Source: an uncultured Clostridia bacterium (lineage in GTDB: Bacteria > Bacillota > Clostridia > Oscillospirales > Acutalibacteraceae). Taken from it: a DNA stretch of 64,000 nucleotides. Position 1 is the first letter of the stretch, and each line of letters opens with the position of its first letter. Positions 18,530 to 28,444 of the stretch are shown one piece after another. The position numbers and the translations under genes were made by a program. The notes below the pieces were generated by a model, which saw only the letters and a program-made list of their open reading frames with translations, ran no database searches and was not told the DNA's origin. The stretch spans positions 1 through 64,000 of the forward strand of contig CAMMRL010000003.1 of assembly GCA_946499275.1 (NCBI GenBank). Direction: 5' to 3'.

Positions 18530-19546
18530 ATGCGTGTAATTGTGGACGCTTTCGGCGGCGATAACGCCCCGCTCGAAATTATCAAGGGGGCGGCGCTCGC
18601 CGTCGCAGAGTATAAAGTGGAAGTGGTCCTTGTCGGCCGGGAGGATGAAATCCACCGCGTCGCCCGAGACAACGGCATTTCCTTGGACGGGATAACCGTC
18701 GTCGACGCGCCCGACGTGATCGGTATGGAGGACGAGCCGAAAAGCATATTAAAAGAACACAAAAACTGCTCGATGGCCGAGGGGCTCCGCCGTCTCGCGG
18801 CGGGCGAAGGGGACGCGTTTGTCAGTGCAGGAAGCACAGGCGCGCTGATTATGGGGGCAACCTTCCTAGTCAAACGGATCAAGGGGGTTTCCCGCGCCGC
18901 GCTCGCCCCGCTGATGCCGGGGGACAACGGTCCCTTTATGCTCATCGATTCGGGGGCGAACGCGGAGTGCCGGCCGGAGATGCTGCTGCAATTCGCCCAT
19001 ATGGGCAGCATTTATATGAGTAGTGTATTGGGCGGCGGCAAACCGGCCCGCGTGGGGCTGATCAACGTCGGCACCGAGGACACCAAAGGCGGCGAATTGC
19101 AGCACTCGGCGTTCGCCCTGCTGAAAGAAAGCGGCCTGAACTTTGTGGGAAACGTCGAAGCGCGGGATGTTCCCGCCAATGTGGCGGATGTGGTGGTGGC
19201 CGACGGCTTCACCGGGAACGTATTCCTCAAGACGATGGAGGGGACGGCCGATATCGTCATGCGGAATATCAAGGGACTCTTCCTCACCAACCTGCGCACC
19301 AAAATCGCGGCGCTGCTGGTCAAGCCCTACCTCAAAGGGTTCAAAAAGAAAATGGATACGTCCGAATACGGCGGCGCGCCGCTGCTCGGGGTTTGCAAGC
19401 CGGTGATCAAAACCCACGGCAATTCCAAAGCCCCTGCCGTGAAAAACGCGATCCGCGTGGCGGCGGAATTTGCCGAAAAAGGCGTGATTGAGCAGATTGC
19501 AGCGGCGGTGAAACCGGCTCCAAAAGGGGAAGGAATCGCCGAATAA
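18530..19546 (+). CDS. plsX: Phosphate acyltransferase PlsX
   Basis: 'MRVIVDAFGGDNAPLEIIKGA', 'VSAGSTGALIMGATF', 'DSGANAECRPEMLLQFAHMG'. Confidence 0.95.
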   Translation: MRVIVDAFGGDNAPLEIIKGAALAVAEYKVEVVLVGREDEIHRVARDNGISLDGITVVDAPDVIGMEDEPKSILKEHKNCSMAEGLRRLAAGEGDAFVSAGSTGALIMGATFLVKRIKGVSRAALAPLMPGDNGPFMLIDSGANAECRPEMLLQFAHMGSIYMSSVLGGGKPARVGLINVGTEDTKGGELQHSAFALLKESGLNFVGNVEARDVPANVADVVVADGFTGNVFLKTMEGTADIVMRNIKGLFLTNLRTKIAALLVKPYLKGFKKKMDTSEYGGAPLLGVCKPVIKTHGNSKAPAVKNAIRVAAEFAEKGVIEQIAAAVKPAPKGEGIAE

Positions 19547-19958
19547 CCGCAGTTTTTCCCGTCCGCGTGTTGCTTTTCGGGAAAATAAGGGTATCTTTGG
19601 ATTCCTTTGGATAAGCTTGTTTTCTCCTTCCAAAGACGGTAGGATGCAAGGGCAAACCCATAAAGGAGACCTGCCCGATGAGAGAAAAGCGGATAGAAAG
19701 CGGTGAACGGTTGGGCCTGCCTGCCAAGGGGCGCCGGGCTGGCTTTCGAGGGTAAGTCGTCTCGGAAGATCTCGGACAAGCCGCTGCGGGACTCAACCCG
19801 GGATGGCGATACACAGAGCGGGGAAGAGATCGACGGAGCGATTATGGCCGGGGAATGCCTTCGCGGCTTACTGTATCCGGCGGGCAGCTATCACAGATAG
19901 CGACAGGGTGTTTATTTGGATAGGGACGCTTCAGCCGGTGGAAAAGGAGTCGGAAATC

Positions 19959-20180
19959 ATGGTGCTGACGTTTGTGTGCCGTTATATTGAAGGGGTGATG
20001 GCGCTGTCGGAATGCGTTGAAATCACCGACCGTCTGGCCGATTGGAACATGGATGCGGACGATATTACGACTATGGCGGCCGTTCTGGAGGAGCATTTCG
20101 GCGTGGAGCTGCCGGAAGGCGAGGTTGCCGGATGGGAAACGGTGGAAGATGTGGTCGCCAGCGTGGGGGACCGATTGTGA
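19959..20180 (+). CDS. Acyl carrier protein-like protein lacking the phosphopantetheine serine
   Basis: 'WNMDADDITTMAAVLEEHFGVELPEGEVAGWETVEDVVASVGDRL' aligns with canonical ACP DSLD...[13 protein letters not shown]...TVGDAV; located between plsX and rnc; AAAAGGAG SD upstream. Confidence 0.75.
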   Translation: MVLTFVCRYIEGVMALSECVEITDRLADWNMDADDITTMAAVLEEHFGVELPEGEVAGWETVEDVVASVGDRL

Positions 20181-20270
20181 CGGACGTCCCGGCTGGGGGC
20201 GGCTGAGACTGGGATCGGACGGTTGATTGCGGCAGCGGTACGCAATCTATAAGGAAAGGATTCGGAAGAA

Positions 20271-20972
20271 ATGGAGATAGCGGAAAACTATGCGGCGCTG
20301 ATGGACAAGCTGGGCTATACCTTTCAAAATCCCCGGCTGTTGGAAAACGCGCTGACTCATTCCTCGTTCGCTAATGAGCGGAAGGCGAGGGAATGCAAAA
20401 GCAACGAACGGCTGGAATTCCTGGGGGATTCGGTGCTGGGGATGGTGACGGCGGTTCACCTGTTCCATAAAGAAACCGGGCCGGAGGGGGAACTGACCAA
20501 GCTGCGGGCGGCGTTGGTATGTGAAAAAGCGCTGTTTTCCTACGCCAAGGAATTGGAGTTGGGCAAGTACCTGCGCCTGGGCAAGGGGGAAGCGCGCACC
20601 GGCGGGGCGGAACGCCCCTCTATCCTAGCCGATGCGTTTGAAGCGGTAACGGCGGCGATTTTTTTGGACGGCGGTATGGAAGCGGCCCGGACGTTTTTGC
20701 TTCCCTTCCTGATGAAGGAGCTGTCCAACCACCGCCGGCTGCATTTCAAGGATTATAAAACCACCCTCCAGGAGATCATCCAGCAAAACCCGGAAGAAAG
20801 GCTGGATTATGTCCTGACGGGCGAGAGCGGGCCGGATCATGACAAGACGTTCAAGGTGGAAGTGCACCTGAATTCCAACGTGATCGGCAAAGGCCGCGGC
20901 CGCAGCAAAAAGGAAGCCGAACAACAGGCGGCGCGTGAGGCGCTTCAACTGATGGGTTACGGCGACAAATAA
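20271..20972 (+). CDS. rnc: Ribonuclease III
   Basis: 'NERLEFLGDSVLGMV', 'DAFEAVTAAIFLDGG', dsRBD 'IGKGRGRSKKEAEQQAAREAL'. Confidence 0.97.
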   Translation: MEIAENYAALMDKLGYTFQNPRLLENALTHSSFANERKARECKSNERLEFLGDSVLGMVTAVHLFHKETGPEGELTKLRAALVCEKALFSYAKELELGKYLRLGKGEARTGGAERPSILADAFEAVTAAIFLDGGMEAARTFLLPFLMKELSNHRRLHFKDYKTTLQEIIQQNPEERLDYVLTGESGPDHDKTFKVEVHLNSNVIGKGRGRSKKEAEQQAAREALQLMGYGDK

Positions 20973-21016
20973 ATAACGCAGGACGGACGGCATCCAAGAG
21001 AGGGGGGGATTGTCTG

Positions 21017-21637
21017 GTGGCTGGCTTGTCGACAAGCAGTATGCAAACGTCCCGTTTGGATACAGGCGGCTTGCGGACCGAGCGGCTGCTGCTCCGGCGT
21101 TTCCGGGCGGCGGACTGGCCGGATTTGTACCGGTATCTATCGGACGAAACCGTGGTCCGGTACGAACCGTATGATACCTATACGGAAAAAGAATGCCGCA
21201 AGGAGGCGGCGGCGCGAGCGCGGGACGACAGCTTCATCGCGGTATGTCTCAAGGAGGAAGGCGGACCGATGGTCGGCAACCTGTACTTTGCCCCACGGGA
21301 GTATGAAACGTGGGAGATCGGCTTCGTATTCGCCGCGCGGTATCAGGGGAAGGGGTACGCGTACGAGAGCGCCTGCGCCCTGATGGAATATGCCTTTGCA
21401 CAAAGACGGGTAAGGCGGATTATTGCCGTATGCAACCCGGAAAATACCGCTTCCTGGCGCCTTTTGGAAAGGCTGGGACTGCGGCGGGAAGGGTGCCTCC
21501 AGCAGGACCGCTGGTTCAAAAGGGACCGGGAAGGCCGCCCGCTTTGGCAGGATACGTGCGAATACGGCGTTTTGCGGGACGAATGGCTGAATAGGATGAA
21601 TAAACGGGCGGAATGCGCGCCCGTGGGCGAAATCTAG
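21017..21637 (+). CDS. GNAT family N-acetyltransferase (RimJ/RimL-like), probable GTG start
   Basis: 'LRTERLLLRRFRAADWPDLYRYLSD', 'WEIGFVFAARYQGKGYAYESACALMEYAF', 'NPENTASWRLLERLGLRREG'. Confidence 0.88.
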   Translation: MAGLSTSSMQTSRLDTGGLRTERLLLRRFRAADWPDLYRYLSDETVVRYEPYDTYTEKECRKEAAARARDDSFIAVCLKEEGGPMVGNLYFAPREYETWEIGFVFAARYQGKGYAYESACALMEYAFAQRRVRRIIAVCNPENTASWRLLERLGLRREGCLQQDRWFKRDREGRPLWQDTCEYGVLRDEWLNRMNKRAECAPVGEI

Positions 21638-21669
21638 CCGTTATTTTTGAAAAGAGAGGTCGGGACCCA

Positions 21670-22200
21670 GTGGTAAACCCGGAAACTTCGATACAATCTC
21701 AAGAAAACGCTGTCGTGCAGCCGGATGAAGAGACGCCGGCCTGCCCGGCTTCCGCTGGCCGAAAGGGGTGGAAGATCCTCCGGCAGATTGGAACGGTGCT
21801 TTCCGTATGTTTGCTGGCACAGGGGATTGCCGCCTTGCTGCCGGTTCCGTTCCCGGCGAGCGTTATCGGCATGGTGCTGCTGTTCCTTCTGCTGCTGTCA
21901 AAGGCGATACGGCCCCACCATCTCCAGGAGAAAGCGGGGTTCCTTGTGGAGAATATGGCCTTCTTTTTCATCCCGGTAGGGGTGGAGATCATGCAATATT
22001 TTCATCTGCTCAAGGACAGCTGGCTGCCGTTTCTGGCGGTATGTCTTCTCACTACGGTGATCACCTTTGCTGCCACGGCATTCACCGTGCGGGGGGTGGC
22101 GGCGCTGCAGGAACACCTGTCGGCGCGCAGAGCGGGCAACGCCGCTGTTTCTCCCACCTCGGAAATTGCCGCCGGAGAGGAGGGGGACGGCGATGCTTAA
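21670..22200 (+). CDS. CidA/LrgA family protein, probable GTG start
   Basis: 'LAQGIAALLPVPFPASVIGMVLLFLLLLSKAIRPHHLQEKAGFLVENMAFFFIPVGVEIMQYFHLL'. Confidence 0.85.
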   Translation: MVNPETSIQSQENAVVQPDEETPACPASAGRKGWKILRQIGTVLSVCLLAQGIAALLPVPFPASVIGMVLLFLLLLSKAIRPHHLQEKAGFLVENMAFFFIPVGVEIMQYFHLLKDSWLPFLAVCLLTTVITFAATAFTVRGVAALQEHLSARRAGNAAVSPTSEIAAGEEGDGDA

Positions 22201-22876
22201 AGCGATCACTTCTTCGCCGCTTTTCGGCATTGTGCTATGCATTGCCGCTTTTGAGCTGGGCGTCTGGCTCCAGAAACGGCTGAAAACGCCGCTGTGCAAT
22301 CCGCTGCTCATTGCGGTGGCGTTGATCATTGCCCTGCTCCACGCGCTTCAGATTCCTTTTGAGGACTTCAACCGGGGCGGGGAATTGGTTTCTCTATTCC
22401 TAGCCCCGGCCACGGCGGTGCTGGCCCTGTCTATTTACAGCCAGCTGGAAGTACTGAAAAAGCATTTCCTGCCGGTTTTAGCGGGATGCCTGGCCGGTTC
22501 GTTGACTTCGATGGCCAGCGTATTCGGGCTGTGCAAGTTATTCGGGCTGGATAAAGCGCTGACCGTTTCGCTCTTGCCGAAATCCGTCACCACCCCGATT
22601 GCGATCGGGATAGCCGAAGCACACGGAGGGATCCGCGCAGTCACGGTAGCGGCGGTGATTATAACCGGCGTAATCGGCGCGATCGCTGCGCCTGCGCTGG
22701 TAAGGCTTTTCCGGATAAAGAATCCGGTGGAAGCGGGGACGGCCATCGGAGCCTGCAGCCACGCTGTGGGGACGACCAAAGCGATGGAGATGGGGGAAAT
22801 CCAGGGAGCAATGAGCAGTATTGCCATCGGCGTTTCCGGGTTGCTTACGGTACTGCTCTCTCTCTTCCTGCCCTGA
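22193..22876 (+). CDS. CidB/LrgB family protein
   Basis: 'SLLPKSVTTPIAIGIAEAHGGIRAVTVAAVIITGVIGA', 'GACSHAVGTTKAMEMGEIQGAMSSIAIGVSG'; start overlaps the upstream lrgA-like stop. Confidence 0.92.
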   Translation: MLKAITSSPLFGIVLCIAAFELGVWLQKRLKTPLCNPLLIAVALIIALLHALQIPFEDFNRGGELVSLFLAPATAVLALSIYSQLEVLKKHFLPVLAGCLAGSLTSMASVFGLCKLFGLDKALTVSLLPKSVTTPIAIGIAEAHGGIRAVTVAAVIITGVIGAIAAPALVRLFRIKNPVEAGTAIGACSHAVGTTKAMEMGEIQGAMSSIAIGVSGLLTVLLSLFLP

Positions 22877-22930
22877 CCGACCGGCCCTTTCAAAAGCTTG
22901 ATCAGCTGTGGAGGGCTTTTACAGGCGGAG

Positions 22931-23275
22931 TTTTCCACAAAAACGGTCTTGGGGTGGAAAAATGTGAAATTGGTGGACAGGCAGAAGCCGCCTGCCGTTC
23001 AGGCATAAATGGCGTATATCCGGCGATAAATTGCCGGCCTTCCCGGTCGTATTCCGTGTGGATACAGCGACTTTTCCACAAAACCGGGCTTCAGGTGGAA
23101 AAATGTGAAATTCGTGAAAAGGCGAATTCCGCCTGTGAAACATGCAGGATATGCCTGTGAAACACAAAAGGAGCGGTGCGAAAAGGGAGCAAAATCCGTG
23201 AAAACACAGCGACTTTTCCACAAAATCGGGCTTCAGGTGGAAAAATGTGAAATTCGTGAAAAGGCGTAAAACGCC
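22931..23275. repeat. Three-unit imperfect tandem repeat, ~141 bp spacing, conserved ~55-60 nt core
   Basis: TTTTCCAC starts at 22931, 23072 and 23214; core TTTTCCACAAAA-CGGGCTTCAGGTGGAAAAATGTGAAATTCGTGAAAAGGCG; each core holds the inverted pair TTTTCCAC/GTGGAAAA and is followed by a short AGGC(G)/(C)GCCT hairpin. Confidence 0.9.
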
Positions 23276-23569
23276 TATGATTATCGCAAGGCAGCCGGCC
23301 TATCCCCGGCGTGAAAAGCGACGAAAAATCGGATATACCACCGAGAAGACGACGTCAGCAATGTAAAAAGTGACAAGATCTGCTTTTACCTGTCCGAGAT
23401 GGAAAAGGTATGCGCGGAAAAAGAGATATCCAAAATTTACGAGTTTCCTCCGTAACCTTACATACCATCCTCTGGATTCTCCAAATCGGGAATAATATCC
23501 ATTCGTAAATATACAGTAAATGCCGTAACCACACGATGACAACGCTATTTTTGGGAGGTATTCACCCCT

Positions 23570-26500
23570 ATGATACTCAAATCCCTGGAACTGCAGGGCT
23601 TCAAATCCTTTCCCGACAAAACGGTGCTGACTTTCGGCCAGGGGATGACCGCGGTGGTCGGCCCCAACGGCAGCGGAAAATCGAATATCAGCGACGCAAT
23701 CCGTTGGGTGCTCGGCGAACAGTCTACGAAAAGCCTGCGCGGCTCCAAGATGGAGGACGTCATCTTCAACGGTACGGCCAGCCGGCGCGGCGTTGGCTTT
23801 GCGGAGGTCTCGCTGGTGATCGACAACACGGCCCGCCGGCTGGACTACGACAACGACGAGGTAAAGGTCACCCGCCGATATTACCGCTCGGGGGAGAGCG
23901 AATACCTCCTGGGCGGGGCGACCGTCCGTCTGAAGGACGTGCAGATGCTGTTTATGGATACCGGGCTTGGCCGGGATGGGTATTCCATCATCGGCCAAGG
24001 GCGGATCGGGGACATCGTCGCCTCCAAGTCGGAGGAACGGCGGGAAATTTTTGAGGAAGCCGCCGGGATTGCAAAATACCGATACCGCAAAAATGAAGCG
24101 GAGCGCCGTCTGAACGCCGCGGAGGACAACTTACTCCGCCTGCGGGACATCCTGCAGGAGCTGGAGGAACGGGTCGGCCCTCTGGCCCAGCAGGCGGAAA
24201 AGGCGAAGAAGTTCTTAGAATACGCCGGGGAAAAGAAGGAACTGGAAATCGGTCTTTGGCTCCATACCCTTGAAGCTTCGCGGGAATCGCTGCGGGGGCT
24301 GAACTCCAAGCTGGAGCTTGCCCGCACCCAGTACGACGGGGCGGGGGACGCGATCGACGAGCAGGAGGCGGAGATTGAACGGATCGCCCAGGCAGCCCAG
24401 CAGATCGCGGTGGAAATCGAGGAAGTCCGACGCGGGGCGCAGGCGCTGGAGGAAGAAGCCGCCCGCTGCGACGGGGACGCGGCCGTGCTGCGCAACGACA
24501 TTTACCACAACACCGACAACATCGCCCGCCTGCAGGAAGAAATCGAGCAGTCCCGCGCCGGCGGGCAGGAGTTCGACCGGGAGATCGCCCGCCTTCTCGA
24601 CGAAGCGGAGGAGAAGAAAACCGGCATCGCCGCGGCGGAGACCGAGCGGCTCGCGCTTAGCGAACGGCTGGAAGGGCTTTCCCGTTCCAGCGACGAGGTA
24701 TCCGGCCAAATGGAGATTTTGTCGAAGCAGGCGTCGGACATCGCGTTGAAGATCGCGGACATCCGGGTGAAAGGCGTGACCAGCGAATCCTCCCTGCAAG
24801 AGATCACGCTGCGGCTGTCCCAGCTTACCGCCGGGATCGCGCTGCGCACCTCGCAGAACGAGACGGCGAAAAGGGAAGCGGCGGAGTGCGCCGAAGCCCT
24901 GCACGCCTGCGAGGAGAAGGTGGAAAGCCTGCAGAACGCCGTGAAGGGCTACGAGCTGCGGTACCAGTCCCGCGCCGCCCGGCTGGAGACGGCCAAGCAG
25001 GAGATGGATCGGTTGGGGTTGGACGCGGAGGAAAAACGCCGCCGCGCCCGGCTGTTGACCGACTTGGAACGCAATATGGAGGGCTTTACCAACAGCGTAA
25101 AGACCATCATGCGGCAGGCCGAGCGGGGAGCGCTGCGGGGCGTCCGCGGCCCAGTGACCCGCCTGATTGAGACGGCGGCGGACACCGCCCTTGCGGTGGA
25201 AACCGCCCTGGGCGCCGCTACCCAGAACATCGTGGTGGAAACGGAGGATAACGCCAAACGGGCGATCCAATATCTCAAGGAGAACAACGGCGGGCGGGCC
25301 ACTTTCCTTCCCCTCTCTTCGGTGAAGGGGAACCTTCTTTCCGAACCGGGGCTTCCGGCGGAACCGGGCTTTGTTGGGATTGCCGCGGAGCTGGTAAAAT
25401 ACGCGCCGGAATACGAGGGCGTGGTGCGCAGCCTGCTGGGCCGCACCGCTGTGGCGGAGGATATGGACTACGCCGTGGCGATCGCCCGCAAATACCACTA
25501 CCGTTTCCGCGTGGTCACTTTGGACGGCCAGGTGGTGAACGCCGGCGGCTCGATGACCGGCGGGTCCAGCGTGAAGAACGCGGGCCTTCTCTCCCGCCGG
25601 GCGGAGATCGAGAAGATCGAGACGCAGGCCGCGGCTCTTGTCGCGAAGGCGGAGCAGGCGCGCGAGACGTGGAAGGCCGCCGGGCAGGAAGCTTCCGCCG
25701 CTGAAGCCGCCTTGAGCGGCACCCGCGGGGAGCTCGCCACCGCGCAGGAGGACCGCATCCGGTTCGAAGCAGAGCTCCGCCGCCTGAGCGAGCAGGCTGA
25801 AGCCGGCGAACAGGCGATGAAGGAAGCCGCTGCCGAAATCGAGGAATTGGGAAAGCGGGCGGAAGAATGCCGCCGTATTGCCGCCGAAGCGGAGGAAGAA
25901 GCTGCCCGCGCCGGGGAAGAAAAAGCGGCGGTCGAGCGGCAACTCGCCACCCTTACCGGCGGCCGGCAGGAGCTGGCCGAACAGCGGGAAGCTTTGTCCG
26001 CCCAGGTGACGGAGAATAAGCTGCGGGTGCTGACGCTGCATAAGGAGATCGAGGCATCCCACGCGGCGGTGGAAACGCTGCGCGCCCGGCAGGCGGACGC
26101 CGCCGGCCGGGAAGAGACGCTACGCGCCCGGATCGCGGAGTTGGAGCAGGATAATACAGAGATTGAAAACCGGATTGCGGCGCTGGCGGAACAAGCGGCC
26201 GAACGCCGCGCCCGCGCCGCCCAGACCGCCGGGCAGGTAGAGACGTTGATTGCGCGCCGTGCCGAAGGGGAACAAAAGCAGACCGAACTCCGCCGTCTGG
26301 CCAGGGAAAAAGCGGACGAACGGGAACAGGCCGGCCGGGAGGTTGTCCGCCTGGAGGAAAAGGTCGCCGCCATCGAAAAGGAAAGCGACGACGTGATCCG
26401 CCGGCTGTACGAGGAATACGAGCTCACCCGCATGGAAGCGGAAGCCGCCGCCAAGCCGATTGAGGACGCGGGGAAGGCTAACCGTCGGTTAAGCGAACTG

Positions 26501-27151
26501 AAGGGGAAAATCCGCGCGCTCGGCAGCGTAAACGTGGACGCGATCGAGGAATACAAAGAGGTCAGCGAACGATACGAGTTCCTTTCCGCCCAGGTGAAGG
26601 ACGTGGAGGTGTCTCGCGATGAGCTGCTTAAGCTTATCGGGGAACTCACCGTGCAGATGCGGGAAATTTTCCTTGACCGGTTTAACCAGATCAATTACCA
26701 TTACGGCGTGGTCTTTGCCGAGCTGTTCGGCGGCGGGAAGGCCGACCTCAAGCTCACCGACCCGGACGACATTCTCCATTCCGGTATTGAGATGCATGTG
26801 CAGCCGCCGGGTAAAGTGATCCTGAACATGGACGTCCTGTCGGGCGGCGAAAAGGCGTTGGCCGCCATCGCCCTGTTGTTCGCCATCCTAAAGGTCAGCC
26901 CGTCCCCCTTCTGCGTGCTGGATGAAATCGAAGCCGCGCTGGACGACGTGAACGTGGACCGTTATGCGTCCTACCTGCGGAGGATGTCGGATAAAACGCA
27001 GTTCATCGTCATCACCCACCGCCGCGGCACGATGGAGGAGGCCGACGTCCTGTACGGCGTGACCATGCAGGAGCAGGGGGTTTCCAAGCTGTTAGAGCTG
27101 CGCGCCAGCGAAGTGGAGGAAAAGCTCGGGCTTTCCGCTTCTTCTATGTAA
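23570..27151 (+). CDS. smc: Chromosome segregation protein SMC
   Basis: 'MILKSLELQGFKSFPDKTVL', 'VVGPNGSGKSNISDAIRWVLGEQS', hinge 'FVGIAAELVKY', 'LSGGEKALAAIALLFAI', 'DEIEAALDDVNVDRYASYL'. Confidence 0.98.
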   Translation: MILKSLELQGFKSFPDKTVLTFGQGMTAVVGPNGSGKSNISDAIRWVLGEQSTKSLRGSKMEDVIFNGTASRRGVGFAEVSLVIDNTARRLDYDNDEVKVTRRYYRSGESEYLLGGATVRLKDVQMLFMDTGLGRDGYSIIGQGRIGDIVASKSEERREIFEEAAGIAKYRYRKNEAERRLNAAEDNLLRLRDILQELEERVGPLAQQAEKAKKFLEYAGEKKELEIGLWLHTLEASRESLRGLNSKLELARTQYDGAGDAIDEQEAEIERIAQAAQQIAVEIEEVRRGAQALEEEAARCDGDAAVLRNDIYHNTDNIARLQEEIEQSRAGGQEFDREIARLLDEAEEKKTGIAAAETERLALSERLEGLSRSSDEVSGQMEILSKQASDIALKIADIRVKGVTSESSLQEITLRLSQLTAGIALRTSQNETAKREAAECAEALHACEEKVESLQNAVKGYELRYQSRAARLETAKQEMDRLGLDAEEKRRRARLLTDLERNMEGFTNSVKTIMRQAERGALRGVRGPVTRLIETAADTALAVETALGAATQNIVVETEDNAKRAIQYLKENNGGRATFLPLSSVKGNLLSEPGLPAEPGFVGIAAELVKYAPEYEGVVRSLLGRTAVAEDMDYAVAIARKYHYRFRVVTLDGQVVNAGGSMTGGSSVKNAGLLSRRAEIEKIETQAAALVAKAEQARETWKAAGQEASAAEAALSGTRGELATAQEDRIRFEAELRRLSEQAEAGEQAMKEAAAEIEELGKRAEECRRIAAEAEEEAARAGEEKAAVERQLATLTGGRQELAEQREALSAQVTENKLRVLTLHKEIEASHAAVETLRARQADAAGREETLRARIAELEQDNTEIENRIAALAEQAAERRARAAQTAGQVETLIARRAEGEQKQTELRRLAREKADEREQAGREVVRLEEKVAAIEKESDDVIRRLYEEYELTRMEAEAAAKPIEDAGKANRRLSELKGKIRALGSVNVDAIEEYKEVSERYEFLSAQVKDVEVSRDELLKLIGELTVQMREIFLDRFNQINYHYGVVFAELFGGGKADLKLTDPDDILHSGIEMHVQPPGKVILNMDVLSGGEKALAAIALLFAILKVSPSPFCVLDEIEAALDDVNVDRYASYLRRMSDKTQFIVITHRRGTMEEADVLYGVTMQEQGVSKLLELRASEVEEKLGLSASSM

Positions 27152-27441
27152 AAGGCGGGGGGATTCCGGCGATTTTTCCTAAGTAGAGACGGCAACCGGA
27201 TTTTTCTTTTCGAATCCGCGGGAATGTGGTATACTAACGCTGTTACGGCTTGAAATGGGAAGAACGCCTTCTTTTGTAAAGGCAAAAAACTATACACGCT
27301 TTCAGCGGCGCTTATCGGTTCTATTTGCTGGAAAACGGAAGGAAACGAGATGGCGGTTTCGCTGTAAAGTAATATAGCTATACAAAGCGATGAACCATCG
27401 CATGATAGGCCGATAGGCGACGAGGGGGTACAACAGGCAGC

Positions 27442-28350
27442 ATGGGCTTTTTTGACAAAATCAGCGCGGGGCTGAAAAAAACCCGCGACTCCATTGTGGG
27501 TTCGGTTACAAGCATGCTCCGTTCCTTCACGAAGATCGACGAGGAGCTGTTTGAAGAGCTGGAGGAAATCCTCATCATGGGGGATGCCGGGGCAAACACG
27601 GCGTCCCATATCTGCGAGGAACTGCGCAAAAAGGTGAAAGAGCGCGGCGTGACCGACCCGAACGAGGTGCGGGGGCTGCTCAAGGAAACCGTGGCCGAAA
27701 TGCTCCGCGGCGGGCAGGAAATGCAGCTGACTACCAAGCCGTCGGTCATCCTGGTGATCGGGGTGAACGGGGTGGGGAAAACCACCACCATCGGCAAGCT
27801 CGCTGCCCGCTACAAGGCGGAGGGGAAAAAGGTGATCCTCGCCGCGGCGGACACCTTCCGTGCGGCGGCGATCGAGCAGCTCGACATCTGGGCGGACCGC
27901 GCGGGCGTGGACATCGTCAAGCACGCGCAGGACGCCGATCCGGCGGCGGTGGTGTTCGATGCCGCCGCGGCTGCCAAGGCGCGGGGCGCGGACATCCTGA
28001 TCTGCGATACCGCCGGCCGGCTGCACAATAAGAAGAACCTGATGGATGAGCTGTCCAAAATTGGCCGGGTGATTGATCGGGAGCTGCCCGGCGCGGACAA
28101 AGAAGTCCTGCTGGTGCTGGACGCGACCACCGGGCAGAACGCGGTGAATCAGGCGCGGGAATTCAAAAACGCGGCCGGGATCACCGGCATTGTGCTGACC
28201 AAGCTGGACGGCACCGCCCGCGGCGGGGTGATCCTCGCCATTCGGGAGGATCTAGACGTGCCGGTTAAGTTTGTCGGCGTAGGGGAGGGTATCGACGACC
28301 TGCTGCCCTTCGATCCGGAGGAATTTACCGAGGGCCTGTTCAGCGAATAA
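27442..28350 (+). CDS. ftsY: Signal recognition particle receptor FtsY
   Basis: '[20 protein letters not shown]', '[11 protein letters not shown]', '[16 protein letters not shown]', '[12 protein letters not shown]'. Confidence 0.97.
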   Translation: MGFFDKISAGLKKTRDSIVGSVTSMLRSFTKIDEELFEELEEILIMGDAGANTASHICEELRKKVKERGVTDPNEVRGLLKETVAEMLRGGQEMQLTTKPSVILVIGVNGVGKTTTIGKLAARYKAEGKKVILAAADTFRAAAIEQLDIWADRAGVDIVKHAQDADPAAVVFDAAAAAKARGADILICDTAGRLHNKKNLMDELSKIGRVIDRELPGADKEVLLVLDATTGQNAVNQAREFKNAAGITGIVLTKLDGTARGGVILAIREDLDVPVKFVGVGEGIDDLLPFDPEEFTEGLFSE

Positions 28351-28444
28351 ACGCATTGGCCGCCTGCCGGACACGCTGTCCCGCTGAGCCGGCGCAGCCG
28401 ATACGATTCACGCAATCGCACACAATCGCAAAGGAGGAATCCCC

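Noticed and set aside
22919-23221. Minus-strand 100-aa ORF with repeated 'FHEFHIFPP..RFCGK'
   Set aside because: The peptide repeat is a by-product of the intergenic DNA repeat; frames differ between copies on the plus strand and there is no stable reading frame.
22931-23290. CRISPR array
   Set aside because: Only three long (~60 nt core) imperfect repeats with ~80 nt related, not unique, intervening sequence, and no cas genes.
24215-26062. 615-aa minus-strand ORF (also 25498-26694)
   Set aside because: Antisense shadow of the smc coiled coil; no independent coding evidence.
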